DNA of 64,000 bases from Metapseudomonas boanensis (GTDB taxonomy: Bacteria > Pseudomonadota > Gammaproteobacteria > Pseudomonadales > Pseudomonadaceae). Below the pieces are notes generated by a model. The model worked only from the letters and a program-made list of their open reading frames with translations, had not been told where the DNA came from and did not search any database. The translations under genes and the position numbers were made by a program. The stretch is from positions 434,001 to 498,000 of the forward strand of contig NZ_JAGTIS010000001.1 of NCBI RefSeq assembly GCF_018704125.1, in the 5' to 3' direction. Shown here one piece after another: positions 15,758 to 24,548 of the stretch. How positions within the stretch are numbered: the first letter of the stretch is position 1; every line of letters begins with the position of its first letter.

Positions 15758-15918
15758 GGCGGAGCTTCCTGAAGCGTGATCGGGCGCGGGAGTATAAGGC
15801 TCTGGCGACCCGCTGTCCCGCATGCGGGTATCAATGGTGCCTGTGGCGCCAGGGGCGGCGAGCTTGGCAGGATCGTCGTGCCGCTGCCGGTCGCTTCGTT
15901 GATAGCGATCATCCCCTG

Positions 15919-16532
15919 GTGATCGAGTTTGCCGAAAGCCGGTGTGGTGCCACGCGCGATCCCCGAGAACAGGCGGTCAACCTTTATTACGCCGTGCGAG
16001 ACGAAATTCGCTACAACCCTTATGTTTTCAACCGCGACCCGCAGACGCTGAAGGCAAGCCACGCGCTTGCGGCCGGCGAGTCCTACTGCGTGCCCAAGGC
16101 ATTGCTGCTAGCTGCTTGTGCCAGGCATTGCGGCATCCCCTCGCGCATCGGCCTGGCTGACGTGCGCAACCACTTGGCGACGCCACGTCTGCTGGAGCTG
16201 CTCAAGAGCGAGGTGTTCGCCATGCATGGCTACACCGAACTGTATCTCGACGGGCGCTGGGTCAAGGCGACCCCCGCTTCAACCTGGCCCTCTGTCGCCT
16301 GTTCGATGTGGCACCGTTGGAGTTCGACGGCCTGAGCGACAGCGTGTTTCATCCTTTCAATCGCCAGGGCGAACGCTATATGGAGTACTTGGCCAACCAT
16401 GGCCAGTTCGCCTACCTGCCGGAGGCACTGTTCTTCGAGCATCTGGCAGCCAGTTATCCGCATCTGTTCCGCGACGTTGCCCCGTTCATGGGGGGTGACC
16501 TGCATGCCGAGGCGTTAGTCCTGGGCGAATGA
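15919..16532 (+). pseudogene. transglutaminase-like cysteine protease domain protein, frameshifted
   Basis: The first frame (from GTG 15919) reads DPREQAVNLYYAVRDEIRYN and ESYCVPKALLLAACARHCG with the transglutaminase-type catalytic cysteine, and the expected FAMHGYTELYLDGRWVKATP. At about 16275 one base appears to be missing. The family sequence then continues in another frame as FNLALCRLFDVAPLEFDGL to the stop at 16532. Homology-like residues (GRFVDSDHPLV) also precede 15919 with no good start codon, so the 5' end is damaged too. A sequencing error could explain the first defect but not easily both. Confidence 0.72.
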
Positions 16533-16587
16533 ATTGGCTCTATCCCGGTCATGCGCTGCGACTGGATGGATCTCTTGCAGGAGCGAG

Positions 16588-16620
16588 CTTGCTCGCGAAC
16601 CGGACCTTTTCGCGAGCAAG
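16588..16620. repeat. REP-like palindrome
   Basis: CTTGCTCGCGAA and TTCGCGAGCAAG arms separated by 9 bases, the core of the dispersed GGAGCGAGCTTGCTCGCGA repeat of Pseudomonas. It lies in the 336-base gap 16533-16868; the rest of that gap shows no gene, only the leader of the glutathione transferase. Confidence 0.8.
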
Positions 16621-16868
16621 AACTCGGTGTCTCCCTCGATCCTGCAAGGCGCTCCGCCCGGCCGTTGATTACTAGCAACAGCTAACCCAGACAGAGCCAG
16701 TGAATTCGCCGCGACAACAGAATGTGATACCGAGACAAGCCCTGAGCAGGGGTTGCTGGAAGCGCCACCCCGGTCCGGTCGATAACGGCTATCAACGCAA
16801 ATCCTTGGCCATCGATGGGGGGATTGCCTCTAGAATTGCCGTTCTGCCAGGAGCTGAGGAAGATTCAC

Positions 16869-17489
16869 ATGCTGAAGATCTGGGGCCGGAAGAATTCCTC
16901 CAATGTGAGAAAAGCCCTCTGGGCTGCCGAAGAGGTCGGGGTCGACTACGAGGCGATCGATGCCGGCGGTGCTTTCGGCCTGGTCAACGAGCCGGAGTAT
17001 CGAGCGCTGAATCCCAACGGCCTGGTCCCGATGATCGAGGACGACGGCTTGGTGCTCTGGGAGTCCAATGCCATCGTCCGCTACCTGGCTGCACGCTACG
17101 CTGCCGGCAGCCTCTATCCTGAGGACCCGGCCGAGCGTGCCCGTGGCGACAAATGGATGGACTGGACCACCTCGGCCTTCGCCCCGGTCTTCCGTGACTT
17201 GTTCTGGGGCACCTTGCGCACGCCAGCGGCAGAGCGCAACGAGGCCCTGATCGACACCGCACGGACCCGTTGCGGCCAATTGCTGGAGATGCCCGAACGG
17301 GCGCTGGCCGGGCAGCCCTATCTTTCCGGCAAGCGTCTGGCCATGGGTGACATCCCCTTGGGTAGCTTCATCTACGCCTGGTTCGAGATGCCCATCGAAC
17401 GCCCAGATCTGCCGGCCCTGGCGGCCTGGTACGCACGGCTCCAGGAACGACCGGCTTACTGCAAGGCAGTGATGACCGCCCTGACCTGA
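16869..17489 (+). CDS. glutathione S-transferase family protein
   Basis: A 206-residue cytosolic protein with an N-terminal thioredoxin-fold domain (MLKIWGRKNSSNVRKALW, with the Ser/Asn positions that activate glutathione) and the conserved NGLVPMIEDDGLVLWESNAI region, then an all-helical C-terminal domain. The role is glutathione conjugation or thiol-disulfide chemistry; the substrate is unknown. The ATG at 16869 is preceded by GAGGAAG, and the open frame upstream is non-homologous. No obvious operon partner: the ABC exporter begins 91 bases later. Confidence 0.87.
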   Translation: MLKIWGRKNSSNVRKALWAAEEVGVDYEAIDAGGAFGLVNEPEYRALNPNGLVPMIEDDGLVLWESNAIVRYLAARYAAGSLYPEDPAERARGDKWMDWTTSAFAPVFRDLFWGTLRTPAAERNEALIDTARTRCGQLLEMPERALAGQPYLSGKRLAMGDIPLGSFIYAWFEMPIERPDLPALAAWYARLQERPAYCKAVMTALT

Positions 17490-17580
17490 TGCTAGGCTAA
17501 ATCCATCAAGAGGCTTGATGGTTGTGTTTGCTGCCATCAACCTTATTCAGTCCCCATTTGCAAAAGGCTTGTTTACCGTC

Positions 17581-18513
17581 ATGAGTTCCGCCCTGTCCAT
17601 CCGGCAGTTGACCAAGACCTACGCCAATGGCTTCCAGGCCCTCAAGGGCATTGACCTGGAAGTGGCCGAAGGCGATTTTTTCGCATTGCTCGGCCCCAAT
17701 GGCGCGGGCAAATCCACCACCATCGGCATCCTGTCCACCCTGGTGAACAAGACCAGCGGCACCGTTAGCGTCTTCGGCAATGACCTGGACAAGTCGCCCT
17801 ATGCGCTCAAGCGCTGCTTGGGAGTGGTGCCGCAGGAGTTCAACTTCAACCAGTTCGAGAAGGTCTTCGACATCGTCGTGACCCAGGCGGGTTACTACGG
17901 TATCCCGGCGAAGATCGCCAAGGAGCGTGCCGAGCAGTACCTGACACAGCTCGGCCTCTGGGAGAAACGCAACTCCGCTTCCCGCGAGCTGTCCGGCGGC
18001 ATGAAGCGCCGGCTGATGATTGCCCGGGCGCTGATCCATGAGCCGCGTCTGCTGATCCTCGACGAGCCCACCGCCGGCGTCGATATCGAGCTGCGCCGTT
18101 CCATGTGGAGCTTCCTTACCGAGCTGAACGAAAAGGGCATCACCATCATCCTGACCACCCATTACCTCGAAGAGGCCGAGCAGCTCTGTCGCAACATCGG
18201 CATCATCGATCACGGGCGGATCATCGAGAACACCAGCATGAAGGAGCTGCTGAAAAAGCTGCACGTCGAAACCTTCCTGCTGGACCTGAAGGAGTCGCTG
18301 GAAGTGGTCCCGCAGCTCAACGGCTACCCGGCCTCGCTGGTGGACGACCACACCCTGGAAGTGCAGGTCGAGAAGACTCAGGGCATGACCGAGCTGTTCC
18401 GCCAGTTGGCGGCACTGAACATCGACGTGCTGAGCATGCGTAACAAGTCCAATCGCCTTGAGGAGCTGTTTGTGTCTCTGGTGGAGAAAAACCTGGCGAA
18501 GGTGGCTGTATGA
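17581..18513 (+). CDS. ABC exporter ATP-binding subunit (YadG-like)
   Basis: A 310-residue ATPase with Walker A GPNGAGKST, signature LSGGMKRRLMIARAL, Walker B LLILDEPTAG and the switch histidine in ILTTHYLEE. It has the C-terminal extension usual in the drug/polysaccharide exporter group (YadG/DrrA type). Its stop overlaps the permease start as ATGA. I begin at the ATG 17581; the 22 extra upstream codons lack homology. The cargo is unknown. Confidence 0.9.
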   Translation: MSSALSIRQLTKTYANGFQALKGIDLEVAEGDFFALLGPNGAGKSTTIGILSTLVNKTSGTVSVFGNDLDKSPYALKRCLGVVPQEFNFNQFEKVFDIVVTQAGYYGIPAKIAKERAEQYLTQLGLWEKRNSASRELSGGMKRRLMIARALIHEPRLLILDEPTAGVDIELRRSMWSFLTELNEKGITIILTTHYLEEAEQLCRNIGIIDHGRIIENTSMKELLKKLHVETFLLDLKESLEVVPQLNGYPASLVDDHTLEVQVEKTQGMTELFRQLAALNIDVLSMRNKSNRLEELFVSLVEKNLAKVAV

Positions 18514-19289
18514 GTTCGGAACTGCGGGCCAACCTGATTGCCCTCAACACCATCGTCACCCGCGAAGTCCGCCGCTTCACTCGTATCTGGCCGCAGACGC
18601 TGCTGCCGCCGGCGATCACGATGGCGCTGTACTTCGTCATCTTCGGCAACCTGATCGGCCGGCAGATCGGTGACATGGGCGGTTTCAGCTACATGGACTA
18701 CATCGTGCCCGGCCTGATCATGATGTCGGTCATTACCAACTCCTACAGCAACGTGGTGTCGAGCTTCTTCGGCAGCAAGTTCCAGCGCTCGGTGGAGGAG
18801 TTGCTGGTTTCGCCGGTTTCGCCGCACACCATCCTGCTTGGCTACACCATCGGCGGAGTACTGCGTGGGCTGGCCGTAGGCGTAATCGTGACCTTCCTGT
18901 CGCTGTTCTTCACCAAGCTCCAGGTCCATCACATCGGGGTGACCGCGCTGGTGGTGCTGTTGACTGCGACGGTGTTCTCCCTGGGCGGCTTCATCAACGC
19001 CGTCTATGCGCGGAATTTCGACGATATCTCGATCATCCCGACTTTCGTGCTGACGCCCCTGACCTACCTCGGCGGGGTGTTCTACTCGATCAACATGCTG
19101 CCGCAGTTCTGGCAGACCGTGTCGCTCGCCAACCCGATCCTGCACATGGTCAACGCCTTCCGCTATGGCATCCTCGGGGTGTCCGACATCAACATCGGCG
19201 TTGCCATCGCGCTGATGCTGCTGACGACAGCCATCCTTTATGCCGCGTGCATCCACCTGCTGGTCAGTGGACGTGGTATGCGCCAGTAA
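18510..19289 (+). CDS. ABC-2 type exporter permease (YadH-like)
   Basis: A 259-residue membrane subunit with six hydrophobic segments and the ABC-2 motif region (SYMDYIVPGLIMMSVI, then FGSKFQRSVEELLVSPVSP). It is coupled to the ATPase by a 4-base overlap; two permeases and two ATPases would form the exporter. Substrate unknown. The pair stands alone, with a hairpin 51 bases downstream. Confidence 0.9.
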   Translation: MSSELRANLIALNTIVTREVRRFTRIWPQTLLPPAITMALYFVIFGNLIGRQIGDMGGFSYMDYIVPGLIMMSVITNSYSNVVSSFFGSKFQRSVEELLVSPVSPHTILLGYTIGGVLRGLAVGVIVTFLSLFFTKLQVHHIGVTALVVLLTATVFSLGGFINAVYARNFDDISIIPTFVLTPLTYLGGVFYSINMLPQFWQTVSLANPILHMVNAFRYGILGVSDINIGVAIALMLLTTAILYAACIHLLVSGRGMRQ

Positions 19290-19340
19290 GGTGCTACAAA
19301 GCGACATAGACTGACATCATCCCCTGCTGCCCCTGAGGCC

Positions 19341-19365
19341 CGTCTGCCGATAGAGTCGGCAGACG
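19341..19365. other. 10-bp hairpin between ABC permease and RND genes
   Basis: CGTCTGCCGA, loop TAGAG, TCGGCAGACG. A perfect stem without a T-run; it may end the exporter transcript or be part of the RND operon leader. Confidence 0.55.
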
Positions 19366-19411
19366 CTTCAGGCCAGAACCCGCAAACAGTCTGTTGGAAA
19401 AGAGGCATTCG

Positions 19412-20428
19412 ATGATCGTCAGTCGCACCGCAGGGATGCTGCTTTCTTTCCTCATGTCGGTTTACGCCCTGGCTGCCCCGCCGCCCTTGGTGGAAGTGTC
19501 CGAGCCGCAGCGAGGGCTGGTACGCGATGAGCTGATCACGTTTGGTTCCTTGCGTTCGGACGAGTCGGTAATGATCCGTCCGGAAATCGAAGGGCGCCTG
19601 GCCGCGCTGCATTTTCGCGAGGGGCAGGCGGTCAAGGGGGGCGACTTGCTGGTCAGTCTCGACGGCGCCATCGTCCGCGCCGAACTGGCCCAGGCCCGCG
19701 CCAACCTTGATCTGGCGGAGAAAAGCTACGAGCGGGCCAAGCTGTTGTTCGCACGCGGCGCCAGTAACGCCCAGGCCCAGGACGAGGCGCTGTCGCAACA
19801 GCAGGCTGCCCGCGCGAGCCTGGAGCTGGCCCAGGCCAGGCTGGAGAAAACGCAGATCCGTGCACCCTACGATGGCACCCTCGGCCTGCGCCAGGTGAGC
19901 GTCGGCGATTACCTCAGCGCCGGCCAGGACATGGTCAACCTTGAGGTGCTGGACCCGCTGAAGGTTGATTTTCGCATTCCACAAAAGGCGGTCAGCCAGG
20001 TCGGGATTGGTCAGTCGGTGGAGATCAGCCTGGATGCTTACCCCGGCGAGCAGTTCCGCGGCGAGATCATCGCGCTGAACCCACGTCTGGACGAAGTCGG
20101 CCGCAGCCAGGCGATCCGGGCGCAGATCGGCAATCGGGACCACCGCCTCAAGCCCGGCCAGTTCGTCAAGGTTTCAGTGATCCTGGCCGAGCGCCCGCAG
20201 GCCCTGCTGATTCCTGAGGAGGCGGTGATGCCCCTGGGCCAGCTGCTATTCGTCAACCTGGTCGTGGACGGCAAGGTGGAGCGGCGGCAGATCAAGATCG
20301 GCCAGCGCCTGCGCGGCAAGGCCGAGGTACGCGAAGGCTTGCAGGGCAATGAGCAGGTCATCACCGCGGGCTGGCAGAAGGTCAGCCCAGGGCTGGAGGT
20401 CCGCACCGTAGCGCGGGGTGGGGCATGA
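19412..20428 (+). CDS. RND efflux periplasmic adaptor (membrane fusion protein)
   Basis: A 338-residue adaptor linking an RND pump to an outer-membrane channel. It begins with a signal peptide (MIVSRTAGMLLSFLMSVYAL), then has the barrel-sandwich/lipoyl halves (PEIEGRLAALHFREGQAVKG and TQIRAPYDGTLGLRQVSVGD) around a coiled-coil hairpin rich in Ala, Gln and Leu, and finally beta-barrel and membrane-proximal domains. There is no lipobox cysteine. The ATG at 19412 follows GGAAAAGAGG; the TTG at 19394 is less likely. It overlaps the pump gene by ATGA. Confidence 0.92.
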   Translation: MIVSRTAGMLLSFLMSVYALAAPPPLVEVSEPQRGLVRDELITFGSLRSDESVMIRPEIEGRLAALHFREGQAVKGGDLLVSLDGAIVRAELAQARANLDLAEKSYERAKLLFARGASNAQAQDEALSQQQAARASLELAQARLEKTQIRAPYDGTLGLRQVSVGDYLSAGQDMVNLEVLDPLKVDFRIPQKAVSQVGIGQSVEISLDAYPGEQFRGEIIALNPRLDEVGRSQAIRAQIGNRDHRLKPGQFVKVSVILAERPQALLIPEEAVMPLGQLLFVNLVVDGKVERRQIKIGQRLRGKAEVREGLQGNEQVITAGWQKVSPGLEVRTVARGGA

Positions 20429-23400
20429 CGCTCTCCGATGTGTGCATCCGCAGGCCGGTGTTCGCCACCGTCCTCTCGCTGATCATCGTCCTGCTCGGCC
20501 TTTTGGCTTATGAGCGCCTCTCGGTGCGGGAGTACCCGAACATCGACGTGCCGATCGTCACGGTCAACGTCATCTACCCGGGGGCCAGCCCGGAGATCAT
20601 GGAGTCCCAGGTGGCGCAGCCCATCGAGGACGTGTTGTCGGGTATCGAGGGGCTGGACTTCGTGGCTTCCATCAGCCGCTCGGAAAACACCCAGATCACT
20701 GCCCAGTTCCGCCTTGGCACCAACGCCGACGAGGCGGCCAACGATGTGCGGGACCGTATTGGGCGCGTGCGTGGCCTGCTGCCCGACGAGATCAACGAGC
20801 CCATCGTGCAGAAGGTCGAGGCTGACGCCCAGCCAGTGATCTGGCTTGCGTTCTACAGCGAGAGGCACTCGGCCATGGAGATCACCGACGTACTCGAACG
20901 AGTCGTGCGTGATCGCCTGCAGACCATCCCGGGTGTATCCGAGGTGCAGATTCGCGGCGCGCGGCGCTTCGCCATGCGCATCTGGCTGGACCCGGAAAAG
21001 CTGGCCGCCCACGACCTCACGGTGCAGGACGTGGAAGATGCCATACGCAGGCAGAATGTGGAGATTCCAGCCGGGCGCATCGAGTCGGTGCAGCGCGAGT
21101 TCAGCGTGCTTTCGGAAACCGACCTGCGCACGCCTGAGGAATTCAACGACCTGATCCTCAATGACCAGCGCGGCTATCTGCTGCGCCTGTCTGACGTTGG
21201 CCACGCCGAGGTCGGTGCAGCGGATGTGCGTAGCGTGGTGCGCTTCAATGGCCGCTCCGCCGTGGCCCTTGGGCTGGTCAAACAGGCCACGGCCAACCCG
21301 CTGGAAATCTCTGATGGGCTGAATGAAGCGTTGCCGGAAGTCAGCGCGTTGTTACCCGATGGGATGAAGATGGCCGTCGCCAACGACAACTCATTGTTCA
21401 TTCGTGAGTCGATCGACAACGTCTACACCACTATCTGGGAAGCCGTGGTGCTGGTGATCCTGATCATCTTCCTGTTCCTGCGCTCGTTGCGCGCCACGCT
21501 GATCCCGCTGGTGACCATCCCGGTGTCGCTGATCGGCGCGTTTGCGCTGATGGCGCTGATGGGCTTCTCCATCAACACGCTGACGCTGCTGGCAATGGTG
21601 CTGGCCATCGGCCTGGTGGTGGACGATGCCATCGTGGTGCTGGAGAACATCCATCGGCATATCGAGGAGGGCATGTCGCCGCTCCAGGCGGCCTACAAGG
21701 GCAGTCGGGAGATTGCCTTCGCGGTGGTCGCCATGACCCTGACACTGGCTGCGGTTTACGCGCCCATCGGCTTCATGCAGGGCACCAGCGGTAAGCTCTT
21801 CACTGAATTCTCCTGGACGCTGGCCGGAGCCGTACTGGTCTCTGGCTTCGTGGCCCTGAGCCTGTCGCCGATGATGTGCGGGCGCCTGCTCAAGGCCCAT
21901 GTTCCGCAGGAGCGGCACAGCCGCATCTACAACCTGGTCGAGGCCTTCCTCCATGGCCTGACCCACAGCTACCGCTACCTGCTGGAGCGGGTGCTGCACG
22001 CTTGGGTGCTGATTATCAGCGTGCTGGTGGTCATTCTTGTCTTGTGTCTGGTGCTGTTCAGTGGCCTGCGCAGCGAGCTGGCACCCACCGAGGACACCGG
22101 CACCATCGTCGGCTCGATCAATGGCCCGGATGGCGCCACCATCGAGTACACCAGCCGCTACGCGAAGATGCTCGAAGACGCCTACAGGTCGATTCCGGAA
22201 ACCAATCGCTTCATGGTGGTGGTGGGCTTCCCGACCGTGGCCCAGGGTCTTTCGTTCCTCAAACTGGAGCCCTGGGATGACCGTGAGCGCAGCCAGTTCG
22301 AGATCCGCGACGAGCTGCTGCCCAAGCTGCAGGACATCCCCGGCGTGCGCGCCTTCCCGATCAATCGTCCGCCGCTGGGGCAGAGCGCGCGCAACCAGCC
22401 GGTGAACTTCGTGATTCGCTCTTCGCTGGAGTTCGATGAGCTGCAGCAGTACGTGGAGCAGTTGCTGGCGCGCGTACGTGACTATCCCGGCCTGGAAAGC
22501 CTCGACAGCGACCTCAAGCTGAATACGCCGCAGCTGAAGGTCACGGTTAACCGTGAGCAGGCGGTAGCCGTGGGAACCGACGTGGCAGCCATCGGCCGCA
22601 GCCTGGAAAGCCTGTTCGGCAGCCGCCAGGTCACGCGCTTCAAACAGAGCGGCGAGCAGTACGACGTGCTGGTGCAATTGGCCAACGTCGACCGCAGCAA
22701 TCCGGAGGACCTCAACCGAGTCTACGTGCGCGGCCGCAATGACAGCATGGTGCAACTGGCCAACCTCATCGACATTCGCGAGACCGTAGCCCCGCGCGAG
22801 CTGAACCACTTCAACCAGTTGCGCGCGGTCACCATCACCGCAAACGTAGGTTCCGGCTATACCCTGGGCGAGGCCCTGGACCATCTGGAGCAGGCCGCGC
22901 GCGAGGTGTTCCCGCCTGATACGCAGTTCGATTACACCGGCACCTCGCGGGAATTCAAGGATGCCAGTACGGGGGTGGCGCTGATCTTCGCCCTGGCGCT
23001 GGTATTCATCTACCTGGTGTTGGCGGCGCAGTTCGAGAGCTTTGTCGATCCGCTGATCATCCTCTTCAGCGTTCCGCTTTCCATGGCCGGAGCACTGCTG
23101 GCGCTGACTTTCTTCGGCGGCACGCTGAACATCTACTCACAGGTGGGCATGGTGACCTTGATCGGCCTGATCACCAAACACGGCATCCTCATCGTCGAGT
23201 TCGCCAACCAGTTGCTACGCCAGGGCATGGACCTGCACGAGGCGGTGCTGGAAGCCTCGGTGAAACGCCTGCGGCCGATCCTTATGACCACTGGCGCCAT
23301 GGTGCTGGGGTCGGTGCCCCTGGCCATCGCCAGCGGTGCCGGGGCCGAGAGCCGTCAGCAGATCGGCATGGTGATTGTTGGCGGGTTGCTGGTGGGGACT

Positions 23401-23487
23401 TTCTTCACACTGTTCGTGGTGCCGACGCTCTACCAGCAACTGCGGCGCTGGCGGCCGATTCGTCAGCAAGAGCCTGCGCTGGCCTGA
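20425..23487 (+). CDS. RND (HAE1-type) efflux pump inner-membrane transporter
   Basis: A 1020-residue proton-driven exporter with twelve membrane helices and two large periplasmic loops. The N-terminus CIRRPVFATVLSLIIVLLG, the proton-relay aspartates in LVVDDAIVVLENIHRH (TM4), and ITKHGILIVEFANQL in TM10 (with the relay lysine) are all present. It is coupled to the adaptor by a 4-base overlap. No outer-membrane factor or local regulator is encoded next to it, so it probably uses a shared OprM-like channel (inference). Drug or metabolite specificity cannot be told. Confidence 0.94.
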   Translation: MTLSDVCIRRPVFATVLSLIIVLLGLLAYERLSVREYPNIDVPIVTVNVIYPGASPEIMESQVAQPIEDVLSGIEGLDFVASISRSENTQITAQFRLGTNADEAANDVRDRIGRVRGLLPDEINEPIVQKVEADAQPVIWLAFYSERHSAMEITDVLERVVRDRLQTIPGVSEVQIRGARRFAMRIWLDPEKLAAHDLTVQDVEDAIRRQNVEIPAGRIESVQREFSVLSETDLRTPEEFNDLILNDQRGYLLRLSDVGHAEVGAADVRSVVRFNGRSAVALGLVKQATANPLEISDGLNEALPEVSALLPDGMKMAVANDNSLFIRESIDNVYTTIWEAVVLVILIIFLFLRSLRATLIPLVTIPVSLIGAFALMALMGFSINTLTLLAMVLAIGLVVDDAIVVLENIHRHIEEGMSPLQAAYKGSREIAFAVVAMTLTLAAVYAPIGFMQGTSGKLFTEFSWTLAGAVLVSGFVALSLSPMMCGRLLKAHVPQERHSRIYNLVEAFLHGLTHSYRYLLERVLHAWVLIISVLVVILVLCLVLFSGLRSELAPTEDTGTIVGSINGPDGATIEYTSRYAKMLEDAYRSIPETNRFMVVVGFPTVAQGLSFLKLEPWDDRERSQFEIRDELLPKLQDIPGVRAFPINRPPLGQSARNQPVNFVIRSSLEFDELQQYVEQLLARVRDYPGLESLDSDLKLNTPQLKVTVNREQAVAVGTDVAAIGRSLESLFGSRQVTRFKQSGEQYDVLVQLANVDRSNPEDLNRVYVRGRNDSMVQLANLIDIRETVAPRELNHFNQLRAVTITANVGSGYTLGEALDHLEQAAREVFPPDTQFDYTGTSREFKDASTGVALIFALALVFIYLVLAAQFESFVDPLIILFSVPLSMAGALLALTFFGGTLNIYSQVGMVTLIGLITKHGILIVEFANQLLRQGMDLHEAVLEASVKRLRPILMTTGAMVLGSVPLAIASGAGAESRQQIGMVIVGGLLVGTFFTLFVVPTLYQQLRRWRPIRQQEPALA

Positions 23488-23540
23488 GGCCGATCACCTC
23501 ATGGCGCCGTTTGCGCTGAAGGTGACCGTTTGCGTGGATT

Positions 23541-23581
23541 GGCCCCCTCTCCCATTTGTGGAGAGCGTTGGGGAGAGGGGC
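23541..23581. repeat. CCCTCTCC...GGGAGAGGG dispersed palindrome
   Basis: Inverted CCCCCTCTCCC and GGGAGAGGGGC arms 18 bases apart, in the convergent gap between the RND pump and the glycolipid-binding-family gene. Related sequence occurs near 41700 and 59890. It may also act as a terminator. Confidence 0.6.
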
Positions 23582-23589
23582 ACCTCGCC

Positions 23590-24150
23590 TCACTGCCGCT
23601 GGAAAAACCTTGGATAGCGCTCCACCAGGCCATCGTTACCCAATGTCAGCACGGCTTCGAAACCACTGCCATCAAGGTTCTGGTAGAGGTAGTGGTGCTG
23701 GTCAAGGCGTGTATAGGCCTGACGCATCCGTCTGATGCTGAGTTGCGGCGCCTCGATGAATACCGCTTCGATTTCGCGGCATTCGCCCAGGGCCAGGTAG
23801 AGGCGCCAGATGCTCGGGCTGTTGGTGAAGGGGGTTGGCCAGAGGTCGAGGTCCAGGCAGCCGGATAGCTCAAGGAGTTTGTTGCCCTCACCATCGCTCC
23901 AGTCGAGGTGGTTGTCACGCTTCAGGGCCAGCGTGCGCGAACCGTGTGCGTCCCGTACGCGGGCGCTGAAGGTCCGTGGCTCCCAGCCCTTTTCGAACTC
24001 CAGGCTGTAGTGCAGGCGATAGGGTTGGCCCGCATCATCGAAAGCCAGTACCCAGCCATCCGCGCGCCGGCCGTCCAGGCGAAAGTCCTCAAGGCCGGAG
24101 GTTGGGGCCTTGAGGTTCCAGAGGTGGGTCCAGAGGGCGTTGGTTCTCAT
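23590..24150 (-). CDS. putative glycolipid-binding-family protein (PF06475 type)
   Basis: A 186-residue cytosolic beta-rich protein. The signature ELSGCLDLDLWPTPFTNSP with a following leucine-rich strand, and the N-terminal LEDFRLDGRRADGWVLA, match the putative glycolipid-binding family, whose P. aeruginosa member near the dhc genes has a solved structure as I recall. Ligand and role are not established. It is the last gene of a minus-strand set with the MmcQ/YjbR and MFS genes. Confidence 0.8.
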   Translation of the reverse strand: MRTNALWTHLWNLKAPTSGLEDFRLDGRRADGWVLAFDDAGQPYRLHYSLEFEKGWEPRTFSARVRDAHGSRTLALKRDNHLDWSDGEGNKLLELSGCLDLDLWPTPFTNSPSIWRLYLALGECREIEAVFIEAPQLSIRRMRQAYTRLDQHHYLYQNLDGSGFEAVLTLGNDGLVERYPRFFQRQ

Positions 24151-24186
24151 CGGCTCAGGCCTTTTCAGCTCGGGGCATTGGACAGC

Positions 24187-24531
24187 TTAGAGCAGGAGCC
24201 CCACCTGGCGGATCTTCGGTAGTCGGGCCACTACCAATTGGTGGGAACGGGTCAGCAGCTGACGCAGCTCCTCATCGCCGAACGGGAACGGCGTCGCCAT
24301 GCTGATCCAGTAGGCCCGGGCCAGGTAGGGCGCAGGCCGGACGCCTGGACGATCGACGTAGCCCAGGAACAGATCGTGATCGACCTTGAAGGCCAGGCCA
24401 TCGCCAAGGAAATCGAGGATGGCGAACATCTTGTTGCCGGCGATCGAGAACACTCGGTTACTGCCCCATTTGATGTCCTCTCGGGCACCCGGCAATTGCA
24501 GGCAAAAGGCGGCGACTTGATCGGGGCTCAT
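24187..24531 (-). CDS. MmcQ/YjbR-family DNA-binding-like protein
   Basis: A 114-residue protein with the MmcQ/YjbR fold (similar to CyaY). The N-terminus PDQVAAFCLQLPGAREDIKW and the middle KMFAILDFLGDGLAFKVD are typical. The function of the family is unclear despite the DNA-binding label. It lies 17 bases downstream of the MFS gene, so they are probably co-transcribed. Confidence 0.82.
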   Translation of the reverse strand: MSPDQVAAFCLQLPGAREDIKWGSNRVFSIAGNKMFAILDFLGDGLAFKVDHDLFLGYVDRPGVRPAPYLARAYWISMATPFPFGDEELRQLLTRSHQLVVARLPKIRQVGLLL

Positions 24532-24548
24532 GGGTTCCTCCTGATCCT

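Noticed and set aside
21391-22884. 497-codon minus-strand open frame
   Set aside because: It is antisense to the RND pump gene, very rich in His, Gln and Arg, with no ribosome site.
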